The notes under the pieces are model-generated. The model had not been told where the DNA came from and did no database searches. It saw nothing but the letters and a program-made list of their open reading frames with translations. DNA of 64,000 nt from Marinobacter szutsaonensis (GTDB taxonomy: Bacteria; Pseudomonadota; Gammaproteobacteria; Pseudomonadales; Oleiphilaceae). How positions within the stretch are numbered: position 1 is the stretch's first letter; each line of letters opens with the position of its first letter. Of the stretch, positions 51,185 to 59,569 are shown piece by piece. The position numbers and the translations under genes are program-made. The DNA is taken from the NCBI RefSeq assembly GCF_039523335.1, contig NZ_BAAAFC010000002.1:248001-312000 (forward strand), read 5' to 3'.

Positions 51185-51571
51185 ATGAAACTTTCTGGCG
51201 GATTGCGGTATTTGGGCGCGCTTTGTCTGTGCTTGTCCGGTCTTGCCAACGCCGAGCCTGAACCGGTGTTTGATTTATGCGCGCCCTACGTGGAGAAATC
51301 TGCGGTGGGTGAGTTGGCAGCCCAGGGCGGGTGGCCAGTTTATGTCGGACTGACAGAGGCCGGAGCCGAGAGCTTTAAAGCATTCACCAGGGAAAATGCT
51401 GGAAAAACAATCCGCGTTCAAGCGGGCGCTCGCCAGTTTGCCAGATTCAAAATATGGATGCCTCTTGATAGCCGTAGGCTAGGCGGGCATTTTGTTTCCC
51501 GGGAAGAAGCTCGGGCTTGGCAGCGGATTCTGGAAGACGATTTGCCATCAGGTCCGTGTGGTGTCAGGTGA
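51185..51571 (+). CDS. Periplasmic protein with a SecD-P1-head-like domain
   Basis: 128 residues from the ATG at 51185 with AGGAG upstream. Signal peptide to about 23 (LANAEP). The mature part (about 40-125) reads LTEAGAESFKAFTREN then a strand, then GGHFVSREEARAWQRILEDDLPSG. This is the pattern of the head part of the SecD periplasmic P1 domain (LT-x-x-G-A...LT-x-E-N...G-x-F-x-x-x-E-A). A complete SecD has twelve times more context; here the domain stands alone. It may bind or hold exported proteins. It is in one operon with DUF2703. Confidence 0.6.
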   Translation: MKLSGGLRYLGALCLCLSGLANAEPEPVFDLCAPYVEKSAVGELAAQGGWPVYVGLTEAGAESFKAFTRENAGKTIRVQAGARQFARFKIWMPLDSRRLGGHFVSREEARAWQRILEDDLPSGPCGVR

Positions 51572-51602
51572 GGAATGCCTTCCTTGCAAACATTCCTGTT
51601 TT
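51571..51602 (+). terminator. Weak terminator after the SecD-like gene
   Basis: AGGAATG (51571-51577) pairs with CATTCCT (51591-51597) around a 13-nt loop, followed by GTTTT. Modest stem, suitable position right at the stop codon. Confidence 0.4.
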
Positions 51603-51773
51603 AGTTGTACTGCTGAATTTTTGTAGCGACTCATCCCGATGGTTATTGCCGTCCATGTCTGTGTGACGCGGTCGACATATCTGAGGCGCAGCAGTTTTTC
51701 ATGTTGCCAGTAATTGTTAGCTTCATGCTTATAACCGTTATCTATAACGTGACAGCTTCTCAAGGATGGCTCC

Positions 51774-54700
51774 ATGATGCATTTTTACAAGAGGTCGATT
51801 CTCTGGGTATCTTTTTCTGTTGTGCTGACTGCGTGTGGCGGCGGCGGTGGCAGTGACGGATCTGATTCTGTCAGTGCTGGCAGTGGGGGAGGTGGGGGTA
51901 GTTCATCAGACTCCGAACCCCCAACCGTTGTTTCGACCTCCCCTTCTATGGCTCAAGAAGCCGTACCACTTGGTTCAACCCTATCCGTCACCTTCAATGA
52001 ACCTGTCGATCTGACATCTGTAAGAGCCAGTTTCCATCTTACGGAATCCGGAGGCAGCCCTGTTTTTGGCGATGTAAATTTGCAAAACAGTGGCAAGACT
52101 GCGCTGTTTACACCCGATTCACCCTTGCTCGAATACACCGAATATCAAGCGAACATCTTGGCATTTGACAGTGCGCTTAACCCTATGCCTGCCGCTTATG
52201 TCTGGTCATTTCGGACGCAGGATCTGACCGCGCCCACTACGACTCCGTCGCAGACGACCGGGCTCTTCAAGGCAGAGCTTGACGTTACCTTGAGCTGTGA
52301 CGATGGAGCCGGGTCCGGTTGCGCGTATACCTACTACTCGCTTGATGGCAGTGCGCCGTCCAAACCGTACGCCGGTCCCATCCGCATAGGTGGGGGCAAG
52401 ACGATACTACGTTTCTATTCCGTCGATAATGCTGGTCGGGCCGAGCAGGAAGTGCAGGAGGTATACACGATTGACCTGACGCCACCGGAAATACTAAAGC
52501 CGACGGCTCCCCTGGCGGATGCGACCAGTGTGCCGCGCACTTCCGATGTGGTGGTGACGTTCAGCGAAGCGATTGATCCGGCGTCCATCAGCGAAGGCAG
52601 TTTTTATCTGGATAACGGCATGCCAGGCCAGGTCAGCTATGACGAAGTGACCTACACAGCGACCTTGGATCCGCTGGTTCGTCTTGAGTGTGGCACGGTA
52701 TATCAAGCGACCCTGGGAACCGGGATTGCCGATCTGGCTGGCAATACTCTGGCGGCGCCAGAGCAGTTTTCATTCACTGTGACATCGGACTGTGTTGCCC
52801 CGCAAACCACCGGGTCTGAGGTGCCGGGTTACCATACCGGTACATCGCTTGATGTGGTGTTGAGCTGTACCGATGCCACCTCCGGGTGTGCCCGGCTGGT
52901 GTACACCACTGATGGCAGTAATCCCTCAGTCTCCCCCCTCAACGGTACGTTGGTCGAGGCTGCTTCCAGTGGCGCCATTACGCTGCCCAAGGGCGTGACG
53001 CGCCTTCGGTATTATGCGGAAGATGCTGCCGGTAATGCCGAGCCGGTCAAGGAATCTTTGTATATGGTGTCCGATGAAGGCCTGCTCTACGTTGGCGCCG
53101 ATGAAGGGCTGATGGTAGGCACCGGGCCTGAGGCTGATGACTTTCAACGCCTTGATGCCAGTCCCACAGGGCTTCTTACTCACGACTCGGCGTCCGGCCG
53201 TCTTTGGGGGGCGTCAGATGATGTTTTGCTCTACTCCGATGATAGCGGACTCAGTTGGCACCGCGTTCAGGTGGAGCCGAGATATTTAACGGCACTGCGG
53301 TTTAACGATGTCGATTCACAGGGCAGTCGTGTGGCGCTGGCCTCAGCCGAGGGCGTGGTGTTCACCGACGATACCTTTGGAGACTATTACTTCAGTGATA
53401 GTGGTAACGGGTTGGCCTCGAGTAACGTGAATGACGTTGCGTTTGCGGGCAAGGACCTGTTCGCCATTTCCGACACTGGATTATTTGTGAGCCGCAATTA
53501 TGGCGTGAGTTTTGAAGCGCTGGGCGTCGCGGAGGGCTTACCGGACAGCACGTTGCTGGATGTACGCTATTGTGAAGGCCTGATCTTTGTAAGCAGTTAT
53601 GCCGGTCTTTCGGTTTCACAGGACAACGGCGAGAGCTTCACCCTCTACGACAGTAGTAATGGCCTGGCAGATGATTTCGTCTATGACGCCTGCAGTGTCA
53701 ACGGTACCTGGTACGTTCTGACTGGGGCCGGAATATCTACCTCAACAGATCAGGGCCAGAGTTTTTTCAGTTCGGCAATTTCGATGCAGACTCCGCGGCA
53801 GCTGGAAGTCGTCGGTTCCAATGTATTCGTTACAGCGAGCGAGTCGTTTTCGCCTGGGGTAAAACTGTTTATTTCCAATGATGGCGGCGTCAGCTTCGGT
53901 TCCGCGTTTTCGGCAGCAGACGGTTTGCGTGGCGATTCCGTCTCGTCCATGACCTCTGGTGGTGGACAGGTGATGCTTGGAGGAGGCGGTGGTCTCGCCG
54001 TGACCAGCGATGGTGGAGCAACCTTTTCGTTGCCGGGACTTTCCTCTGGTGCTGCACGTGACCTTGCCGAGTCGGGTGGAAGGATGTTCGTGTCAGGCTA
54101 CGGTGGGCTGAGTGTTTCCGATGATAACGGTATAACTTTCGAAGCGAGATCCATTGCACAAGGGTTGGGCAGCACCAGACTCAATGATCTGGCCTTTGTC
54201 GGTAGCACACTATACGCCGCAACCGATTACGGTCTTGCCGCATCGACCGACAACGGCAATAGCTTTACCAACTACACAGTGACGGATGGTTTGGCAGACA
54301 ACAAAGTCAACGATCTGGAGAATCTCAACGGAACACTGTTTATTGCAACCTACGGTGGCCTGTCTCTCCCTGCCACCAAAGGTGGGATGGCTTACCAAAG
54401 CTTGTATGCCTCGGACGGGCTGGCGACTAATCGCATAGAGACTCTGGCATCGTCTGGCTCGACGCTTTATGCAGGTGGTTATGATGGCGACGATGGCATC
54501 AGTATCACCTCGGATGGGGGTGCCAGCTGGCTGGTACGAAACAGCGCCAATTCCGGTTTGGGCGTCAGTGCTATTTGGGACCTCTATGCCGATGCAAATG
54601 TGATTTACGCAGCGATCTCAACTGATCTCAATGTGTCTACCGACGGTGGCGCCAGTTTTGGTATCAATAGTGCACTTGAAGGATTGGACGCATTCAACGT

Positions 54701-54857
54701 TTGGCATGTGGAAAGCTCGGGCAATTATCTTTACGTTGGAACGAGCGATGGTCTCGCGATTTCATCCGATTCAGGCGCCAGCTTTGTGTTGAGGGAAGTC
54801 GGTGCAACACAGGATGTTTCCCTGTCCGGTACCAAGGCGACGTTATATAGACCGTAA
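51774..54857 (+). CDS. Large lipoprotein with Ig-like, chitobiase-C-like and propeller repeats
   Basis: 1027 residues. Lipobox LTAC (Cys21) followed by Gly/Ser-rich linker. Domain order: Big_5-like Ig domain (about 49-150), chitobiase/beta-hexosaminidase C-terminal-like domain (about 151-233), second Ig-like domain (about 234-338), second chitobiase-C-like domain (about 340-437), then about twelve repeats (438-1027) each with a BNR-type S-x-D-x-G-x-S-F motif, such as VSQDNGESF, TSDGGATF, STDNGNSF, STDGGASF. These should form one or two beta-propellers. It is probably anchored in the outer membrane and displayed at the surface for glycan or protein binding. No catalytic residues identified. 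Confidence 0.75.
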   Translation: MMHFYKRSILWVSFSVVLTACGGGGGSDGSDSVSAGSGGGGGSSSDSEPPTVVSTSPSMAQEAVPLGSTLSVTFNEPVDLTSVRASFHLTESGGSPVFGDVNLQNSGKTALFTPDSPLLEYTEYQANILAFDSALNPMPAAYVWSFRTQDLTAPTTTPSQTTGLFKAELDVTLSCDDGAGSGCAYTYYSLDGSAPSKPYAGPIRIGGGKTILRFYSVDNAGRAEQEVQEVYTIDLTPPEILKPTAPLADATSVPRTSDVVVTFSEAIDPASISEGSFYLDNGMPGQVSYDEVTYTATLDPLVRLECGTVYQATLGTGIADLAGNTLAAPEQFSFTVTSDCVAPQTTGSEVPGYHTGTSLDVVLSCTDATSGCARLVYTTDGSNPSVSPLNGTLVEAASSGAITLPKGVTRLRYYAEDAAGNAEPVKESLYMVSDEGLLYVGADEGLMVGTGPEADDFQRLDASPTGLLTHDSASGRLWGASDDVLLYSDDSGLSWHRVQVEPRYLTALRFNDVDSQGSRVALASAEGVVFTDDTFGDYYFSDSGNGLASSNVNDVAFAGKDLFAISDTGLFVSRNYGVSFEALGVAEGLPDSTLLDVRYCEGLIFVSSYAGLSVSQDNGESFTLYDSSNGLADDFVYDACSVNGTWYVLTGAGISTSTDQGQSFFSSAISMQTPRQLEVVGSNVFVTASESFSPGVKLFISNDGGVSFGSAFSAADGLRGDSVSSMTSGGGQVMLGGGGGLAVTSDGGATFSLPGLSSGAARDLAESGGRMFVSGYGGLSVSDDNGITFEARSIAQGLGSTRLNDLAFVGSTLYAATDYGLAASTDNGNSFTNYTVTDGLADNKVNDLENLNGTLFIATYGGLSLPATKGGMAYQSLYASDGLATNRIETLASSGSTLYAGGYDGDDGISITSDGGASWLVRNSANSGLGVSAIWDLYADANVIYAAISTDLNVSTDGGASFGINSALEGLDAFNVWHVESSGNYLYVGTSDGLAISSDSGASFVLREVGATQDVSLSGTKATLYRP

Positions 54858-55331
54858 TCGTTAATTGAGGCTGGGATTTCGCTAAGGGTCAGGTTTTGAA
54901 TTTGCCCACAAACGGACGGTGCATGAAGGCCGTATGCTCCGTAACCACCAGGTCCCGGGAGCGGGCGTTCATGCTCGAGAGTTCAACTGGGTTGAGTTGA
55001 AAGCTTCCCGCCTTGATGGCGGGAGTGCTTTCTGTCCGAAAGCCACCCTTTGGGTGGCGCCGGACACAACCTGGTCGCTGCCAGGCTTGGGGTCATGATT
55101 GACGTGGTTTTGATCTTCGGGGCATTGGCGAGTGGTTATGCGGCATTCTCGCCGCATTTGGTTCGTAGAGGATGAGGTAAGACGTCCGGTTAAATTTCCC
55201 CGCCTTGACGTGACAATCACCTGACTACGATATCGATCCGGGTACTTGAAAAGTGCGGTTTCACGTCCTTTCATGAAACCGACTACAGTGAATGGAAAGT
55301 CCGTGTCTACCGGATGCAGAAGGAGGCAACC
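54858..55331. other. Non-coding region at the edge of the AT-rich block
   Basis: 474 bp without a credible gene. It contains two tandem strong hairpins (54999-55066), a CCTGG...CCAGG stem (about 55071-55086), and ATGCGGC...GCCGCAT (about 55138-55157). The arrangement of palindromes recalls the ends of IS200/IS605-type elements or a decayed tnpB locus, but I see no transposase or tnpB reading frame that I can defend. It may mark an insertion boundary. Confidence 0.4.
54999..55066. ncRNA. Tandem hairpins, possible structured RNA
   Basis: Hairpin 1: GAAAGC plus TCCCGCC paired with GGCGGGA plus GCTTTC (54999-55032). Hairpin 2, immediately adjacent: TGTCCG plus GCCACCC paired with GGGTGGC plus CGGACA (55033-55066). 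Two abutting two-part stems with small internal loops suggest a folded RNA, for example an omega-RNA-like remnant. Strand and function are not settled. Confidence 0.35.
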
Positions 55332-55562
55332 ATGGCAGAGGTCATTCTGGAGTCCACCATCACCTGTCCCGAGTGCGGTCATCAGAAAATGGAAGTGATG
55401 CCGACCAATGCCTGTCAGTATTTCTATGAGTGCGAGGCCTGCAAAGCGCTGCTAAAGCCGAAGCCGGGCGATTGTTGTGTGTTCTGCTCGTTCGGCACCG
55501 TGGTTTGCCCGCCGGTTCAGCAAGGTCTCTCTTCATGTGGAGGGGAATGCCATGGATTATGA
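55332..55562 (+). CDS. GDCCVxC-motif small thiol protein (seleno-family homologue)
   Basis: 76 residues from the ATG at 55332 with AGGAGG 5 nt upstream. It has CPECGHQKMEVMP, CEACKALLKPK and GDCCVFCSFGTVVCPP. The GDCCVxC motif names a family in which one Cys is selenocysteine in some members; here it is Cys (TGT codons), so no SECIS is needed. It probably does thiol redox or metal binding. Its stop overlaps the dehydrogenase start by 11 nt. Confidence 0.75.
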   Translation: MAEVILESTITCPECGHQKMEVMPTNACQYFYECEACKALLKPKPGDCCVFCSFGTVVCPPVQQGLSSCGGECHGL

Positions 55563-56793
55563 TTTTCTGGATGAAAGTGGGCAGATTCTTCGTGAGGCTG
55601 GCCGCCTCGGCAGGATTGACCCCAATGTAATCGAGTTTCTTGCCGCACCGGCGCGTGTGGTGAGCTTTCGCATTCCGATGAAAATGGACGATGGCAGTTT
55701 CCGGGTGTTTGAGGCCCACCGTGTCCGCTATAACGATGCCCTCGGGCCGAGCCGGGACGGGACGCGGATTTCCCCGGATCTCGACCTGGATGAGGTGAAA
55801 TCGCTCGCGATGATCATGTCGATCAAACATGCGGCCGGGCGAATTCCTGCCGGTGGCGGCAAGGGCGGCATCGTGGCCGACCCGCGTGAACTGAGCGATC
55901 GGGAGTTCCAGTCACTCTGCCGGGCCTATATGCGCTTCCTTCGCCCGAGAGGGCAGGCCTATGATGTGCCAGGTGCCGATATCGGTACGAATCTGCAAAC
56001 CATGAGCTGGATGCTGGACGAATACGAGTCGATCACCGGCTACCATGAACCGGCGGCAGTCAATGACAAGCCGCCCATCCTTGGCGGCTCGCTGGGGGGC
56101 TTTGAGGCGACCGGGAGTGGGGTTTTCGATGTGTTCAGGGAAGCCGCCGAGCAGGCCGACTTTGACATCGAAAATGCCCGTGTGGCTATCCAGGGATTCG
56201 GCCAGGTCGGGTCCGTGGCGGCCAGCATGTTCTACGAAGCCGGCTGTGATGTCGTGGCGGTTTGCGATAGCCGTGGCGGCGTTTATTCGAACGACGGGCT
56301 CGATGTTCCGGCTCTGCTGGCGCACAAGAAGTCCACGGGAAAAGTCTCGGACTTTGCCGGCAATGAGCCGATCACCAGCGAAGCGATGCTGGAATGTGAC
56401 TGCGACGTACTGGTGCCTGCCTCGGTTCAGGGCGTGATTACCGCGGATAATGCGGACCGGATCCAGGCCCGCATGGTGGTGGAAGCCGCCAATGCGCCAA
56501 CCACGTTGAAAGCGGATGCGATGTTGCTGGAAAGGGGCGTGATTATTGTGCCGGATGTGCTGGCTAATGCCGGAAGTGTGCATTTGTGCCAGATGGAGCG
56601 TAGCCAGGGTCTTTCGGATAATTACTGGGATATTGATACCATCAATCACTTACGGCGGGAGCGCTTGGCAAAGGGCTATCGGGAAGCCGTGATTACGGCG
56701 GCTGAATACCAGGTGAAATCGGTCCGGCTGGGCGCGTGGGTTAATGCGCTCAAGCGGATTGAAGAGGCGATGCACCTGCGCGGTTGGTGTTAG
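55552..56793 (+). CDS. Glu/Leu/Phe/Val dehydrogenase
   Basis: 413 residues from the ATG at 55552 (GGAGG upstream). The catalytic segment reads MSIKHAAGRIPAGGGKGGI near 86-104, matching the lysines of hexameric amino acid dehydrogenases. VAIQGFGQVGS near 219 is the NAD-binding loop, and EAANAPTT near 311 is the family signature. It deaminates an amino acid oxidatively with NAD(P), or runs in reverse. Which amino acid is uncertain; glutamate is the default. Its 3' end overlaps the next, convergent gene by 4 nt. Confidence 0.85.
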   Translation: MDYDFLDESGQILREAGRLGRIDPNVIEFLAAPARVVSFRIPMKMDDGSFRVFEAHRVRYNDALGPSRDGTRISPDLDLDEVKSLAMIMSIKHAAGRIPAGGGKGGIVADPRELSDREFQSLCRAYMRFLRPRGQAYDVPGADIGTNLQTMSWMLDEYESITGYHEPAAVNDKPPILGGSLGGFEATGSGVFDVFREAAEQADFDIENARVAIQGFGQVGSVAASMFYEAGCDVVAVCDSRGGVYSNDGLDVPALLAHKKSTGKVSDFAGNEPITSEAMLECDCDVLVPASVQGVITADNADRIQARMVVEAANAPTTLKADAMLLERGVIIVPDVLANAGSVHLCQMERSQGLSDNYWDIDTINHLRRERLAKGYREAVITAAEYQVKSVRLGAWVNALKRIEEAMHLRGWC

Positions 56794-57719
56794 GTGGGTA
56801 TGGCCAGGTCGGCCCCTCTGGTGGGCGAGCATTTGAGGTCCGGGTTTTCCTGGCCGATCAACTCCAGAGCTACGGCGGCATTGCGCACGCGGTCGCGCAT
56901 CATGTCGTTGTGATAGCTGTCCGGGTTCCATGGTGAGTACATGGTTTCCTCCGATGGACCGGGCTCGATTTTGAAATAGCAGGGGGCCGCAATGCGGGCG
57001 ATCTCGGCAGCCTCGTAGAAACGCACGAAGCCTCCCATGGACTGGACCAGGCAAAGGTATACATCCATCGGGATCTGGATACTGCTGCGGATGGCCGAAA
57101 GCATCGGCAGGCTCAGGTCGGCGAGGGGGTTGAAAGTATCCGCCCCCAATTGTTGGGCCACGTGCGCACCTGCCGGGTTGGCCTGGCCGGCAAAGACTGA
57201 CAGCTTGAAAATGACATCCTTCGGAATGACGCCCTTCTGGCGTAATTGGTTGACCAGCCACAGCACGCCTTCATCTGTAACCAGAAAACCACGAAATCCG
57301 GCATTCATGCAGCGTTCGAGGTCTTTCAGCCAGTGCCGGACCGAATCCATGCCGCGCAGGCGCATGCCCGAAACGAGGCCCTCGGGGGTGGACATCTGGC
57401 GGCCGGCATCCCAGCTGCGGCGCGGGCCGGGCGTCATCACCACTTCGATCTTCTGTTCCCGCGCCAGTTGGGCAAAATCCTGCAATTCCGACTGGGTGAG
57501 ATAGGTGGCGCCACCGACGGTCGCAATGATGCGATGAACCGGTACTTTTTGGCGCTCCGCCTCTTTGATCATCGTCTCCAGGGCGGAGACCCGCTCGACC
57601 CCGGAGATTTCGATGCGGTAGTGGCCGCCATCGGGAAACCGCAGTTCCGAGGAGGGCAGCTGATTGTTGTCATGAGCCGGGAGACCGAGTTCTTCGAGCG
57701 CCTGTTCCAGGTTATCCAT
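56790..57719 (-). CDS. TIM-barrel-like protein, possibly U32-peptidase-related
   Basis: 309 residues from the ATG at 57719 (GAGG 6 nt upstream; a GTG precedes it). It reads like a TIM barrel: VHRIIATVGGATYLTQSE, IEVVMTPGPRRSWDAG, GFRGFLVTDEGVLWLV, QLGADTFNPLADLSLP, PCYFKIEPGPSEET. The pattern of strands and FLVTDEG/ADTFNP motifs recalls U32-peptidase-type proteins, but I do not have a sure match. It is divergent from the DapA-family gene and converges on the dehydrogenase, suggesting a three-gene amino-acid locus. Confidence 0.55.
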   Translation of the reverse strand: MDNLEQALEELGLPAHDNNQLPSSELRFPDGGHYRIEISGVERVSALETMIKEAERQKVPVHRIIATVGGATYLTQSELQDFAQLAREQKIEVVMTPGPRRSWDAGRQMSTPEGLVSGMRLRGMDSVRHWLKDLERCMNAGFRGFLVTDEGVLWLVNQLRQKGVIPKDVIFKLSVFAGQANPAGAHVAQQLGADTFNPLADLSLPMLSAIRSSIQIPMDVYLCLVQSMGGFVRFYEAAEIARIAAPCYFKIEPGPSEETMYSPWNPDSYHNDMMRDRVRNAAVALELIGQENPDLKCSPTRGADLAIPT

Positions 57720-57801
57720 CACTGCCTCTTGTACTCAGTTGTTTGGGCTATCCTTCACTATTAGCACACCACAGCGGAAAAGGTGGAAAACGGAGGTTCC
57801 C

Positions 57802-58860
57802 ATGGCACTGAGTAGCGCCGAACTCATTAACGATCCCATCGGTTGTTACCCGCAGGCGACTGTGGCCTGCTTCGATCCCACCCGTGGCGAACTGCCAAGG
57901 CGGCAACTGGATGAGGCCCGGACACAGGCCTTTCTCGAACGCCTGGCCGCCGCCGGAGCTCCGGCTGCACTCATTGCCTCGTCTACCGGGCAGGGGCACC
58001 TGCGCACCGTGGATGAGTTGGCCGCCTGGTTTCGTTGCGCGGCGGAGGCGAGCACCCGTGACACGCTGCTCATGGGGCTGCTGAAGCCGGAAGACGGGAT
58101 CGATGCCAATGAGCGGCTATTGGACCTGCTGGCCGACCTTCAGTATCCGGTGGTTTTCGTGCGCCCGGGAACCGATCTGTCCGGGCAGGCCAGTGACGAG
58201 CAGGTGAGTGACAGCCTGGCGCCGATCATTGCAGCGGCAGCAGATCGGGGGCTGGCCATCGGACTGTATTCGATTTCTGATGTCAGTGGCCTGCCGCTCA
58301 GTGCCGAATCGGCGGCGCAACTGCTCGGTTATGAAGGTGGCAAGCACATCGTCGCCGTGAAAGTGACCGAAACCGACTACGATAAGAGTACGGCACAGTT
58401 CCTGGCGCACCCGGCGCTGAGTCGCCTGAAGATCGTTCAGGGCTGGGACCCTCACCTGAGCCGTGCCCTGCGCGATGGTCCTCGTTTCGAAGCTGAGGGT
58501 CGACAACGGGCCGGCATTACATCGGGGCTGATGTCGCTGGCGGTTTACCAATATTTGCACATCCTGGATGCGGCAGCCGTTGAGAACTGGGACGAGGTCG
58601 CGGCGGCCCAGGATTCGACCGATGCCCTCTTCCGCTCAATGCAGGACGATCCCGGGCACTTCGCGGACCTTCAGCGTGCCAAGTTCATGATGGGCCTTGG
58701 GCATCCGTTAACAGGGCAAGTCAGCGACGATCAGGTCGAGCGGGTTTTTGAGGCACTTGAGCATTTGCCCCGAAACGCCGATCGACAACGTATTGCCCGC
58801 AGCCTTGATTTGATGGAGGACGGACCGTTTCATGATCGACTTCGTCGTTTGCAGGGCTAG
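57802..58860 (+). CDS. Dihydrodipicolinate synthase/N-acetylneuraminate lyase family protein
   Basis: 352 residues from the ATG at 57802 with GGAGG. It has a DapA-type barrel with a strand leading into SSTGQGHLRTVDELAAW (like the G-E-x-x-x-L-x-x-x-E motif), and the Schiff-base lysine in HIVAVKVTETDYD. Longer than DapA (about 290), with an added helical C terminus. It is probably a class-I aldolase acting on a 2-oxo acid. It is not the lysine-pathway enzyme by context. Divergent from the TIM-barrel-like gene. Confidence 0.7.
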   Translation: MALSSAELINDPIGCYPQATVACFDPTRGELPRRQLDEARTQAFLERLAAAGAPAALIASSTGQGHLRTVDELAAWFRCAAEASTRDTLLMGLLKPEDGIDANERLLDLLADLQYPVVFVRPGTDLSGQASDEQVSDSLAPIIAAAADRGLAIGLYSISDVSGLPLSAESAAQLLGYEGGKHIVAVKVTETDYDKSTAQFLAHPALSRLKIVQGWDPHLSRALRDGPRFEAEGRQRAGITSGLMSLAVYQYLHILDAAAVENWDEVAAAQDSTDALFRSMQDDPGHFADLQRAKFMMGLGHPLTGQVSDDQVERVFEALEHLPRNADRQRIARSLDLMEDGPFHDRLRRLQG

Positions 58861-58972
58861 ACCCTTGCCGTTGGGGCGTTATCAGGGGCAATAGCGCCGC
58901 CTATGAATTCTCGTGCTAGCCTTACAGGACAGACCACCATTCACGAAGTTCTCTCGTGAAAAGGGGATTGTC

Positions 58973-59299
58973 ATGTTACGGGGCATGCCTGGATCACCCG
59001 GGCGCTCTCTTCTGCCGGGCATTAGGGGCGCCTATGATGCCCGGTCGGTGGTTGTCTATCTGAATACCGACTTCGATTCCGACAGTCTTCTTGATATCAG
59101 TTACCTCCTGCATGAGCTGGTGCATCATTTCCAGGTTCAGAATGTGCCCAGTAACAACCGGGCCTCAAAGGCCGTCATGGAAGCGAGGGCACTACGTATG
59201 CAGACGGAATGGCTGGAGCAGAGAGGCTTGTCTGATGCAATGGAACAGTTGGGTGTCGACGAAAAAACACTGCGCATCCTGGAAGCTTCGCCCCGATAA
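58973..59299 (+). CDS. Small HExxH metalloprotease-like protein (DUF6647-like)
   Basis: 108 residues from the ATG at 58973 (AAGGGG upstream). The core has LLHELVHHFQVQN, a gluzincin HExxH motif, followed by KAVMEARALRMQTEWLEQRG, in which the downstream Glu could be the third zinc ligand. Related DUF6647 proteins carry a signal peptide; none is seen here, so the N terminus may be lost or the start misplaced (a GTG at 58913 adds 20 non-signal residues). Confidence 0.55.
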   Translation: MLRGMPGSPGRSLLPGIRGAYDARSVVVYLNTDFDSDSLLDISYLLHELVHHFQVQNVPSNNRASKAVMEARALRMQTEWLEQRGLSDAMEQLGVDEKTLRILEASPR

Positions 59300-59569
59300 A
59301 GCCCGGCAGTCCATTATCAGGTTTTCGGAAGCACAAACATCTGGTAGCCGCCTTCGATGTGTCCGGTTCCGAACCAGGCCCCCAGCGTTCCAGTGCCGAG
59401 AATACCTGCATGAAATCGGACACATATTGTTCGTGTGTATTCATGGTTTTGCATTACCATTTGGGTCCGAGGGAGGTCTCTTATTTCACTCCCTGCGATC
59501 AACAGCGCTTGCTCTCAGGAAACGATGATATCGGGGGCAGGTCAAAGAAAAGCCGGACGTCATTCGATC

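Noticed and set aside
54890..55080. Possible TnpB C terminus before the tandem hairpins
   Set aside because: Reading all frames gives no zinc-finger or RuvC motif; only the hairpin layout recalls such elements.
59317..59502. Minus-strand frame ending GTLGAWFGTGHIEGGYQMF, protein-like in look
   Set aside because: Only about 60 residues, no ribosome site, no recognised family; could be a gene remnant but not supportable.
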